64,000 bases of DNA from Phytophthora sp. 'mugwort' (taxonomy: Eukaryota > Oomycota > Peronosporomycetes > Peronosporales > Peronosporaceae), in the NCBI GenBank assembly GCA_033558025.1, contig JAUCEF010000001.1, forward strand, positions 682,001 through 746,000, written 5' to 3'. Below, in pieces: positions 53,891 to 63,488 of the stretch. A model generated the notes under the pieces. It saw only the letters and a list, made by a program, of their open reading frames with translations. It had not been told where the DNA came from and did no database searches. The position numbers and the translations under genes were made by a program. Each line of letters starts with the position of its first letter. Position 1 is the first letter of the stretch.

Positions 53891-56800
53891 CCCGTCTTCC
53901 CTGACCAAGACCAAGACCCCGACTACGCCTTCGCCATGGACGCCACTTCGACTACGACTGCCCGCATCTACAAGTTCGACGGAACCAACTTCCACACGTG
54001 GAAGTTCAAGATGCAGATGGTGCTCGAGGAGCGCGAACTGTGGGAAGTGACAAGTGGGGAAGTGAAGCTGGAGCACTGCCAGACTGCGGCGGATCAAGCG
54101 CTCTTTCGGAAGGAGTCGCGCAAGGCGCTGGCGATGATCTGTCTCGCGATGGAGGATTCGCAGCTGCCGCTGGTTCGCTCGGCGAGTGGCGCGCATGATG
54201 CATGGTCAAGACTGGAAGGACACTTCGAGAAGAAGAGTTTGGCCAACAAGCTCTTCCTTCGTCGGCGTTTCTTCACGACGATGATGGACGAAGGTGATGA
54301 TGTGCTGGAGCACATCAACAAGATCAAGACGCTGGCGGAGCAGCTCGACGCAGTGGGCGCTCCGGTCAGCGAGGACGACTTGGTGATCACGCTTTTGGGA
54401 AGTCTGAGCGAGTCGTACCAGTTCCTGATCACGGCGTTGGAGTCGAGAGCCAACTCACTGTCGTGGGAACTCATGACGTCTCGGCTGCTGCATGAGGACA
54501 TGAAGCGCAAGGAACAAGGTGGCGGTACGGACGGCACCGCGCACGGTCAAGGTCAAGCGTTCATGACAAGCGCCAACAAGCGCAAGGGTCGGCAGGCGCA
54601 GAAGACTAGTGCCTGTCACTACTGGGCGAGCACGGACATTGGATCGCCAAGTGTCCGGTGCGAATCCGCGAGAACGCGGAGCGGCAGAGGCCGCAACGAG
54701 CGAATATCGCGCAGAGTGAAGACGACTCTGGCGATTTCCTCTTCTCGGTTGGTGGTAACACGGGTGCCTCCAAGTCGAATGGAGTGTGGCTGGTCGACTC
54801 AGGTGCGACGCAGCACATGACGTACTCGAAGGAGTACATGAAGAACTACAAGAAGATTTCTCCGGTGGACGTGCATCTCGCGGACGACGGTGTGGTTCAG
54901 GCTGTGGGGACCGGCGACATTGTGATGTCGATGAAGACCCCGCGCGGCATGAAGAAGGGTGTGCTCACGAACGCGTGGCACATTCCGAAGCTGTCGCGCA
55001 ACCTGTTTTCGGTTGGTCGGTTCACCAAGGACGTCGGGCCAGTCATCTTCGAGAGCGACGGATGCTTCGCTGAAACGAAGGGTCTCAAGTGGAAGCTCGG
55101 CGCTCGCGAGGGCAAAGGGCTGTTCAAGCTGTGCATGACTCCGATGATGCCTGACGAGGCCAATGCGGCAAGTTCGAAGGATCGCCAAGGGGACACCACG
55201 TCATACCTCTGGCACCTTCGACTTGGTCACATCGGCCATGGCGGTCTAGGCGCCATCGTCAAGAAGGGCTACGGTGTTGGTATCGACATGGCGTCGGTGA
55301 AGCAGTGGGAGTTATGCGACGGATGCGCACTCGGCAAACAAACGCGAGTGAGCTACATGAAGACGTCGCCAAACCGTGCGAAGCAAGTGCTGGAAGTCGT
55401 ACACAGTGATGTATGCGGTCCCATGCAGACGCCGACCTTTGGTGGCAAGTGCTACTTCGTCACGTTCATTGACGACAAGTCGCATTTCTGTGTGGTGTAC
55501 TTGCTGCGGAACAAGTCCGAGGTGGCCGACAAATTCGCGCAATTCGTCGCGTTAGCTGAGACCCAGACTGGCAAGCGCATGAAAACACTCCGGAGCGACA
55601 ACGGCGGCGAGTACACTTCGGGTGCGATGGCCAAGTTCTGTGCGGACCGTGGCATCATGCAGAAGTTCACGCCGCCATACACGCCTCAGCTGAACGGAGT
55701 CGCCGAGCGCATGAACCGGACGTTGGTGGAGCGTGCGCGCTGCATGCTGGATTGCCCAAGACGTATTGGGGTGAAGCTGTCGTGACAGCTACGTTCCTCC
55801 GTAATCGGTGTCCGACGCGTGCCATCAACCACGACAAGTCGCCGCACCAAGTTTGGACAGGCAAGAAACCGCTGCTAGCGAGCCTCAATGTGTTCGGTTG
55901 CCACGCGTACGTGCACGTGCCGAAGGAGAAGCGCACCAAGTTTGACGCTCGGTCGGTACGCTGTCGGTTCCTGGGATACTCGGAGCATGAGAAAGCGTAT
56001 GGTTTCGAAGAGATCAAGAGCGGTCGCGTGCTGGTGAGCCGCGACGCGCAGTTTATGGAAGACGTCTTCGACAGTGGGAGACGTGACTACCATCAGAGGG
56101 AGGTGGTGGTTATTCAAGATGAAGAGACGACGGATCAAGAGTCGTTGCAGTCGGATGAAGACGACAAAGAAGAAGAAGACGAAGAAGCAGCGCGGGACGA
56201 AGATTTTGAACGAGGCAGCAAGCGACACCCGCGGACGCAGTCGCTGGAAGAAGCTGTGGAAGTTCCAAGTGCCAAGCGGCAGAGTCGACACCTGACTCTG
56301 GACGAGATGTCGGCCGCGGCTCAAGAAAGTCAAGACTTCGAAGCTGCATACGTCGTTAATTCAGTGGGAGAAATGCCGACCACGTTCAAGTCGGCGATGG
56401 AATCCAGCGACGCAGTCAAGTGGAAGGAGGCGTGTGACTCGGAGGTCGAGTCGCTCCGCAAGAACGAGACGTGGATCCTCGTGTCGCTGCCAAAAGGACG
56501 CAAGGCAATCGGCAACCGATGGGTGTTCCGTGTGAAGGAGAACCAGGCTGGAGAGATCGAACGGTTCAAGGCGCGACTGGTGGCCAAGGGATTTTCGCAG
56601 AAGTACGGCATCGACGACGACGAGACTTTCGCGCCAGTGGCCGAGTTCACGACGATCAGGTTCTTGCTCAGTCTGGCGGCCAAGTACAATCTCATGGTGC
56701 ACCAGATGGATGTCAAGACAGCTTTCCTGAATGGTTTGTTGGACGAAGACATCTACATGGCACAGCCGGACGGCTACATCGATGAAAAGCACCCGGATTA

Positions 56801-57999
56801 TGTCTGTCAGCTCAAGCGGTCTCTTTACGGTTTGAAGCAGTCGCCGCGGATGTGGAACAAGACCATCGACGACCTCATGCTCAAGCTAGGGTTCAAGAAG
56901 TGCGAGTCCGACCACTGCATCTACTTCAAGCGTGACGACCAAGACATGATCTTCGTGGCGCCTATGTTGACGACCTGATCCTCGCAAGTAACAACGACAA
57001 GCTGATCAAGTCGACGAAGAAGGCGCTCAGTGACCGTTTCGAGATGACGGACCTGGGCCACCTCAGGTACTTCCTCGGCATGGAAATCGATCAAGATATG
57101 ACGACAGGGAAGGTGTCGATGCGGCAAACCAAGTTTGCGAAAGACATTCTGGAGATGTTCAACATGGAGAAGAGCAACCCTGTTAAGACGCCACAGGATC
57201 CGGGCCTCAAGCTGACCAAGGCCATGTGCGAGGGCGGCTGCAAGCACGACGAGATCATGGTAAACGTGCCATACCGGAACGCTGTGGGATGCCTCATGTA
57301 TCTCATGGTAGGCACACGCCCGGACCTTGCAGCTGCAGTGGGAGTTCTCAGCCAGTTTGCAGCAGACCCATGTCCGACACACTGGCAGGCGCTCAAAAGG
57401 GTCTTCAGGTACATTCAAGGCACGAAGACGCATGGCATCGAGTTTCAAGCGAGTTGCGACGACGGACCCCAAGGCTATTCAGATGCCGACTGGGCTGGAG
57501 ACATCGAGTCAAGAAGAAGTACAAGTGGCTACGCGTTCATGATGAATGGCGGATGCATCAGCTGGAGGAGCAAGAAGCAGCGGACAATGGCGCTGTCTTC
57601 GACGGAAGCTGGGTACATGGCGCTATCGGAGGCAACACAAAGGCGGTGTGGCTCAAGGTGTTCTTGTGCGAGCTCGGCGAGATGACAAGCGATGAAGCAA
57701 TCAAGATCTACGAGGACAACCAAGGCTCCATCGCGTTGGCAAAGAATCCCGAATTCCACAAGCGCACCAAGCACATCGACATTCGCTACCATTTCGTGCG
57801 CGAGAAGGTGGAAGACGGTCAAGTGGTGCTGCAGTATGTTTCGACAACCGACATGCTGGCGGACATCATGACGAAGCCAATCTCTGCGACACAGTTCAGT
57901 GTGCTCCGGAGCAAACTCGGCATCGAAGCGCTGAAGGCTGTCGAGTCGAGTGGGAGTGTTGTCAAGAAGACGTCTCGACCAGCTGCTGTATACCGGTAG
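53879..57999 (+). pseudogene. Copia gag-pol with four frameshifts
   Basis: Gag starts at ATG 53879 (MSPSPVFPDQDQDPDY) and carries the UBN2/Retrotran_gag helices (IYKFDGTNFHTWKFKMQMVL). A CCHC knuckle follows, broken by a 1-nt loss near 54625. Then come protease (GVWLVDSGATQHM, about 54785), GAG-pre-integrase (LWHLRLGHIGHGGL), integrase with VVHSDVCGPM, LRSDNGGEYTS and PYTPQLNGVAERMNRTLVE, a frameshift near 55750, reverse transcriptase (HQMDVKTAFLNGLLDEDIYM, LYGLKQSPRMWN), a frameshift just before YVDD (about 56965), RNase H (MALSSTEAGYMAL), a frameshift near 57645, and the tail MLADIMTKPISA. The final codons run into the 3' LTR. Each break is a single-nucleotide shift. Confidence 0.85.
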
Positions 58000-58271
58000 G
58001 ATACCGGTATGACCTTCGCTCAGTGACACCGCAACCATTTCTGCGATTACGGGACGGTGTTTACGCTACGGACGATTACGCCACGGGTGGGTACAAGATT
58101 GTGGGTACAAGATGGGCTCTACGTGGCACTCGCCTATTGGCTGAAGTAACTCAGTATCCAGTAGAGTGTACCCAGTAGGTAGAACTGTAGGCTTAGAGGT
58201 AGCAAGGAGTTTGCGAACTAAGGACCTAAATCAATCACTTTGCATTTTGCCATCAAGTGACCAAGCCTTTT
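57957..58271 (+). repeat. 3' LTR of the young Copia
   Basis: 315 bp, nearly identical to 53558-53874. It lacks two G residues in the GATGGGGG run and has one A-to-G change. Confidence 0.92.
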
Positions 58272-60407
58272 ATTTCATCCACTGCCACTCGCGCCATGCG
58301 CTTCTGGAAGAACTTCCACTTGAGGAACGGTCGCGTACGAGAAAAGTTGAGCAGGTGCGCAGCGTGCTGCCAGAAGTACGCCAGCCGCTCCAGGTACTTG
58401 TCGAACTCGCAGTTTTGAATGACGGCATCTCTGCGATGATCTTCTTGTACTCTGGGTACAGCCGCTTCTGTCCTTCGTTCCACGCGCGAAAGCGGTTGAA
58501 CCCGGCCAGGTGGCAGTACTCGCGCGTGGTCACCTGAACGATATCCCTGTCGTTGCGGCGGCGAGGAGCCTTGGGTCGCGTGATCCAGCGAGGGCGGTTC
58601 TTCTTCTTTTTTCGTTTCCCGCCTCCACAACAACGTCTCCGTCGCCTCCATCGTCTCCTTCGGCGTTTTCCTTGTTCCGGTCGAAGGACTTCTCGGACCG
58701 CCGCACACACCGACCGCATGCCGGGATCGAGCCCTATCACGACGTCCGGAACGAAGCCGGGAGGGAGCACTGCCGCCGGTTCAGACTGCTCGGTAGACTT
58801 CGTTTCGTCCTCCGTTTTCGGCCGAGTCAGCAAAATGGATGCTTCGTACCCGTCCATCGTGACCTGGTTAGCGAAGAGGTGGCTGGCGTGATCGTACTTC
58901 TCCTCCACGGACAGAAGAGCAAACGCCGGCTTGGTCAGCGGACATTCTGGTCGTCTGGTTTCAAAGCGACCAATGTCGAATGCTCGACGCATGACAGCCC
59001 ACCGGTTGCGCTGGAAAGAGGTGGTGGAAAGACTTACTCCCGGTATATTCCACTGGTAGCGTGAATAGAACCCTGCAAGCGTGCTCCCGTTGATCGTAAT
59101 ATGGGCGCTCGCAAACGTCATAGATACCGGAAAGAGAGCGAACGCGCGAACTCCCTTCTCGTTGGAGATTTTCTCCATGCGCGCTTCCACCACATGCTGG
59201 AACACCCAGATCCGTCGAACGTAGAACTCCATGCCGTTCTCTTTGATGTGGTTCGGCCACGGGATCCACCGCTCGCTCCACTCAACACCGTCCGGCGTGA
59301 GCACGTCTCGCATCTACAGCGCTTCCGGCAATTCTGTCTCTTGGGTGTTGTAACAAGCGTTCACAATGTTTCGCAGTCGATCATGCCTCGCCTTCTTCGA
59401 CAGTTTATCCGTGGTGTCACTTCCACCAAACGCGATCTCTACTTACGCCCGCAACCGCTTGCGAAAATGCTCTCGGATCATGACGCCCGCATTGGTCACC
59501 ATCGTCTGCCTCATATCTCTCTTCAGCTCCGAGTATCCGGTCATGCTTGGCATTTCTTCCAACCCAGCGCGCTCGCGACCGACTCGATAGATCTGGATCG
59601 AGGCCCACAGCGACGGGTTCTTCTCTTCAATGAGGTATGCCTTGTTCGTGAATGAGACTCCAGCGCAGCAGTGGTCGAAGAAAGTGTTGCCGTAGTCTGG
59701 AAGAGGCAGGTCGTTCTCTAGGCACCGCAGCGTATGTAGGTTGACGAGGTGCCATGTCTCCAGCTGGATCTGCTTCATCGCGCCGGCGGTACGCTTGATC
59801 TCCGCCACGAGAAGAGCGTCCGAACAGATTGAGGACAGCCGACACACCACACTGCAGTATCCTTTGCCTTTACGGAACGCCTTCTCAAGGACGGTGCCGC
59901 TCGACTTCTTTCGCTGTGTGGTCCGGATCTGCGACTTCTTGCTCGCTGACGTGACTTTCTTGGGCTGTTTTCGTTTGGAGAAAGGCTTCTCTTCCGTCTG
60001 GCGTTGGGCTTCAGCAACAGTAAGCTGCACAAGATCCTCGCTCAGCTCCTGTACGTCATCTTCATCAGAGACGGTCTCGAACGACGGCTGCGACGTAGCG
60101 TCGGAGTCCTCCGATCCTTCGACAATATCCCAGTCGTCCGGGTAGTCGATCTTCTTCCGCTTGCGCGCCATGGCAAAGATCGAGGAATGAGAACGAGCTA
60201 CCGCCGTAGAAAACCCTCCGTTTCCACTCAATGCTTGTATGGCCAAGTACAGCAAATGTTCACCCAATGAGCGCACTTCCCCCTCTTCAGACTGCTGATA
60301 TGAGATACAAACGATACGGGGTAAGGAATAGGCCCATTGTTCGGAGCCGCAGGCATACATCTCGCTCGGATTGAGTTCCATAGAAAAGTATATATTCTGG
60401 AATAAAA

Positions 60408-60431
60408 CAGGATAGGACATTTTCAGTGACC
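60408..60431 (-). repeat. Right TIR of the Fanzor transposon
   Basis: 24 bp, exact inverse of the left TIR. It is followed directly by the second TTCGAATATA (60432-60441). Confidence 0.85.
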
Positions 60432-60511
60432 TTCGAATATACGTGCAATGCAGAATGTTTTCTGAGTGGACCGACCCCAATGACATTACCAACTACTACG
60501 ACGACATCTAA
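60432..60511 (+). pseudogene. Virus-like gene, 3' end, beyond the Fanzor transposon
   Basis: After the right direct-repeat copy the frame RIYVQCRMFSEWTDPNDITN continues to YYDDI and a TAA (60509-60511). It is the same frame that reaches the left repeat at 53022-53031, so the two pieces look like one former gene. Confidence 0.45.
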
Positions 60512-60614
60512 CGATTGCTTAAATTAGGTGCTGTGGGCTCTGCGCCTCTCATCCTATCTGTAACTACTGTGGCATCGCCACCACCAACAGTCCCTGTTAA
60601 ACACGTTTGATGTC

Positions 60615-60992
60615 ATGCCAAATGCGATCTTCGACGGGCGGAGTGTCGACCGTCAGCCCAAGTACAACATCCTCCGATCCGGCCCGCCGGCAGAGAAGTA
60701 CTGCAACCGACCGTCCCCGGGAGGCTGCTACTATAACGACGACGACGGCGCGCGATGGGAATAGTCAACTGTGTATCTCGTTCTTATATTTATCGCGTTA
60801 CTGCTGATCTCCTGCATACACGGCTGCAGCTTATCCAGACCCAATCCTGAATCAAGCTGTTGTTACGGCATCAACGACAGCAAATGCATCCGTCGCAGCA
60901 ACTTCGTTGTCACACTTTATCTCTGCTTTTCTTCTTATCCAGTAAAGTCGAATGTTTTGCACTTGCGTCCAGAGGAGAGAATCGCCACGTAG
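60615..60992 (+). pseudogene. Virus-like small membrane protein ORF with in-frame stop
   Basis: ATG 60615 gives a 49-codon frame (MPNAIFDGRSVDRQPKYNIL near the start, Tyr/Asp-rich end) to TAG at 60762. The same frame then stays open to 60992 and encodes a clear membrane helix, VYLVLIFIALLLISCIHGC, followed by a Cys-containing segment (SSCCYGINDSKCIRR). One gene with a soluble N-terminus and a C-terminal membrane part, interrupted by one stop, is the simplest reading. Alternatively they are two short genes. No family is recognised. Confidence 0.4.
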
Positions 60993-61075
60993 CACGCAGG
61001 TGAAAGCATTTATGTGCTATGTCGTCACGCTCTCCAGACGAGCACCCCTCGACAACAGAAAACAAACTGTTGGCT

Positions 61076-61740
61076 TTACTGCAGTGCGTGCGCGCGAATC
61101 CTATCAATGTCTTCAACATACAACGAATCCTTCTGGATTGATATATCCGCTGCCAAATTGAGGCTCTCCATCAAGCCCGAGCACATGTCGATTTTGCTTC
61201 GCACCTGATTCAAGAGTTCGGTTAGCTCTTTAACCTCTCGCTTGAATGCCGCTCGAGTCGGCTTGGACACAGCAGAGCCCGCTGACGAGTTTTGCCGCAC
61301 CCCAAAAGCCCAAATGGACCGATCGATTGACCACCCTCGCCTCCCTCGCCCTTGGTTTCCTCCTCGCCCTTGGTCTCCTTGGTCTCCTCCTGGATCAAAG
61401 ACCCTTTAAATTGAGGGGTCATCTTGCCGAACTCATGGACCGTTCAGAGCGGACGGCCGTGGCTTCGAGCTTGAAGAATCGCAGAAATGTTTTTTGGGGT
61501 CGGTCCACAGGATCAGAGCGTCGTAGACCCCCTAGATCTCCCTGACGAACCGCTGCTTGTCCGCGAGGAACCGCTTGCGGTTGAACAGGTACAAGTTGTA
61601 GTCGGACTTCTCAGCTGACCAACAGGGAACGCGCCGTTCAGCAGTCTGATGAATTCATCGAGGGCGCCCTTGGTCTGCACGCCCGACAGCAGGGCGCACT
61701 TCTGAATCTTCTCGAAGGCCGACAGGAGTTTCGTGGGCGC
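61076..61740 (-). pseudogene. Virus-like coiled-coil protein, broken
   Basis: Minus-strand pieces in three frames: LLSAFEKIQKCALLSGVQTK (about 61720), RKRFLADKQRFVREI with GVYDALILWTDPKK (about 61570-61490), a Glu/Gly/Lys linker (TKETKGEEETKGEGGEGG, about 61380) and a well-kept C-terminus FKREVKELTELLNQVRSKID ending at 61076. The last part is a strong coiled coil. No family is recognised. It lies downstream of the helicase on the same strand and may belong to the same virus-derived block. Confidence 0.4.
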
Positions 61741-61837
61741 ATTTTTCCTCCCTCTGTGCGGCTGTTGTCATGGCGATTTGCATGACAGGTTGGTATATTC
61801 GTTTGCGCTCGCTCACATGTCAGAAAAAACAAACCGC

Positions 61838-62652
61838 TCATTTGGTCTGCGTCTTCAGCTCCTCCTGGTCGATGAGCCACTCGCCGAAGACGACGGACCC
61901 GGGCAGCGGCTGCTCGTGCTCGCTGCTGATGTACAGATTGACAAGCTCGTACATGCCGCCGGACACGGCGATGTAGTCGGCCAGGATCGTGTTGCGGAAC
62001 GTGTGGATCATGTCCGCGCTTTTGGTCACGTAGATGAAAGCCGTTCTCCAGCCGGTAGTACGTGCGGAAGTTGTTTGCGAGGTCGTCCATGGACTGTTTG
62101 CGCCTCTTGTAGTAGTACACGCGCTGCAGGATGTTCCGCTGGAAGATGTCTTCGGACTGGCGGTATTCCTCAGTCTCCCGGGCGACGGTCGGGTGCGGCA
62201 CCTTGAGGATCTGGCCGTCGTACTTGGCATAGAGCATGGACCGGTAGTGCACGAGGATCGACAAAAACGCCTCCTGGTAGCGCTTGTCGCTCATGATGCT
62301 GTTGATGAGCGTCGGGTCCTTCGGGCGCTCGGTCGGATTTGCCGGGTCGCACTCGTGCTTGAAGCATATTTTGAACCGGTAGGACATAAATCTGCGCCAC
62401 ACGGCGTGCTCGGTGGTCTCGATGATGAAGCGGTGGTTCGTGGTGACGATATGGTTGCAGTTCGCGCGGAAGTTCTCCTGCTCCTTGTACAGCTGCCGGC
62501 CGGACAGTGCCTCGCTGCCCGTGACCTCCTTCACCCTGGATAGGCATGGACAGGTCATTAATGGTCGCGCGACTCGTGAGCACATCCATGCTGACCGGAG
62601 CCGTCGCGATCCTGTCCTTGACCGATGGGAAAGGCGCACTATTCGTTGGCAT
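61838..62652 (-). pseudogene. D5-like primase/SF3 helicase C-terminal region, virus-derived
   Basis: The frame around 62560-62050 reads VTGSEALSGRQLYKEQENFR, then NHIVTTNHRFIIETTEHAVW and RRFMSYRFKICFKHECDP. This is the usual C-terminal layout of D5-type superfamily 3 helicases: an R-x-LY block, an N-containing sensor segment with conserved N, and a WRR segment before the F-rich strand. It continues with YQEAFLSILVHYRSMLYAKY. A frameshift near 62040 leads to FRNTILADYIAVSGGMYELV and a stop at 61838; another break lies near 62545. The Walker A/B part is missing. D5 helicases unwind DNA at replication forks of large DNA viruses and related elements. The copy is dead and intronless. Confidence 0.6.
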
Positions 62653-63199
62653 ATGTACCTGGCCACATTAGCAGCGCGCGGTCATACGCGAACGCGAAGC
62701 AGGCGGCGCAGGCTGTGGTCACACCAACCTCGCTGAAGGAATCCGTGCAGCGGGCGCAGGCGTCGACCGTATCCTCGCAGCAATTCGGTGCCAGCTTGCC
62801 TGGCAGCGAGTTGCTAAACGCTTCGACCTGACGGAAGGATGCGTTGTAGTTCTTCTGGATATGATCCAGGTGGCCGAGCATCTTCGAGAGGGACGAGTGG
62901 CCTGCGCGGTTCGTGTTGATGGCGAGGCTCAGGGCCGACACCGCGTGGTCGGGCGTCGGGGTCCCCGTCACGTACAGGTTGGGCGCGATGCTGGTGATTT
63001 TACCCGAACCCGTCGTGCTCAGCAGCACTACCACACTGTCGCTCATGTCCGTGGCAGCGCGGTTGTCGATGCGCTCATCGAACAACGACAAGATGTAGTC
63101 GATGGGCACCATGCCGTCCAGTCTTGCCTGGTCTCGCCCATGCGGGCGACGAGCGAACCCTTGTTCAGTAACGTGATAGGTATATTTGATTTCTTGCAT
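62639..63199 (-). pseudogene. Virus-like P-loop ORF, 186 codons
   Basis: The open frame includes MVPIDYILSLFDERIDNRAA and VVVLLSTTGSGKITSIAPNL. The latter is a Walker A-like loop of helicase type, but the Thr/Ser after GK is Ile, so nucleotide binding would be impaired. The rest (TPDHAVSALSLAINTNRAGH, then a Cys-rich end CCEDTVDACARCTDSFS) does not match the helicase family that the P-loop suggests, so the ORF may fuse two fragments. It lies immediately upstream of, and on the same strand as, the SF3 helicase relic. Confidence 0.4.
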
Positions 63200-63225
63200 A
63201 TTTGACAGCTATATTTTATTATGGA

Positions 63226-63488
63226 GGTCACTGAGAATATTCACGCTCTTGAGCAGCTCCAGCATGTTGATCGCTGCGTTCAAGTCGTTGCGGTCCCAGT
63301 AGATATCATTGCAATCATCGTGGCCGCGGCGCAGCACTCCGTAGCCCATCTTGTTCTCAAACGGCACCCTCCGCTCGGTTCCGTGAGAGCGAGCAACCAG
63401 CCTTAAAACGCCCTCCCTTTCCACTCAATGCTTACCCCATATCGCTCAAACGTGGCCGTTTGTATCTCATGTCAGCAGTCTGAAGAGG
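63226..63488 (-). pseudogene. Second Fanzor transposon fragment, internally deleted and rearranged
   Basis: Starts with a diverged TIR (GGTCACTGAGAATATT, 63226-63241). The minus-strand frame 63424-63209 ends with GYGVLRRGHDDCNDIYWDRN and LNAAINMLELL, the zinc-ribbon and RuvC-III end of Fanzor; here the Trp is intact, unlike the 53.2-kb copy. Just beyond, TTTCCACTCAATGCTT matches the 5' region of the first element (about 60220-60235), and 63458-63488 matches 60282-60312 in inverted orientation at 30 of 31 bases. Most of the gene is missing. Confidence 0.65.

Larger units (their letters stand above)
53553..58276 (+). mobile_element. Young Ty1/Copia retrotransposon inserted in the Fanzor gene
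   Basis: LTRs 53558-53874 and 57957-58271 differ by only one 2-bp indel and one substitution, so the insertion is recent. The 5-bp target duplication ATTTC is at 53553-53557 and 58272-58276. Removing the element and one ATTTC restores an unbroken reading frame across the site in the Fanzor gene (…AVDEI|ARRIVPK…). LTRs begin TGTTGTC but end CTTTT rather than CA. The total is 4714 bp, on the strand opposite to Fanzor. Confidence 0.92.
53041..60171 (-). pseudogene. Fanzor (eukaryotic TnpB-like RuvC nuclease) pseudogene, about 800 codons
   Basis: ATG 60171 (MARKRKKIDYPDDWDIVEG, basic/acidic disordered N-terminus). The frame is interrupted by TAA at 59443 and TAG at 59314, a frameshift near 58420, the Copia insertion, a frameshift near 53400 and a TAG near 53200 replacing the Trp of the last RuvC motif. 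Key motifs are still visible: RuvC-I VIGLDPGMRSVC (about 58735), VISMDEFRTSKLCSQCHQTL (acidic RuvC-II residue and first CxxC of the zinc ribbon, about 53390), LRCGHDDCNASY (second zinc pair), and DRDVNAAINMLEL (RuvC-III Asp). Known Fanzors are RNA-guided DNA nucleases spread with eukaryotic transposons and giant viruses. No guide-RNA region was assigned. The gene is clearly inactive. Confidence 0.8.
53039..60431 (-). mobile_element. Fanzor-encoding TIR transposon (with Copia inserted)
   Basis: Perfect 24-bp terminal inverted repeats (53039-53062 and 60408-60431; GGTCACTGAAAATGTCCTAT at the outer end) enclose a decayed Fanzor gene on the minus strand and nothing else recognisable. Without the later 4.7-kb Copia insertion the element is about 2.7 kb. 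The left end extends as TTACAGGGGTCACTG, which may be the full terminus. No classical transposase is seen inside, so it may be non-autonomous for transposition or mobilised in trans. A 10-bp direct repeat flanks it. Confidence 0.75.

Noticed and set aside
58510..59655. Long plus-strand frames of 184 codons
   Set aside because: Antisense shadows of the Fanzor pseudogene, with Arg/Ser-rich low-quality composition.
60771..60992. Independent gene starting at GTG for the membrane segment
   Set aside because: No ATG. It shares the frame of the 60615 ORF after a TAG, so it was merged with it.
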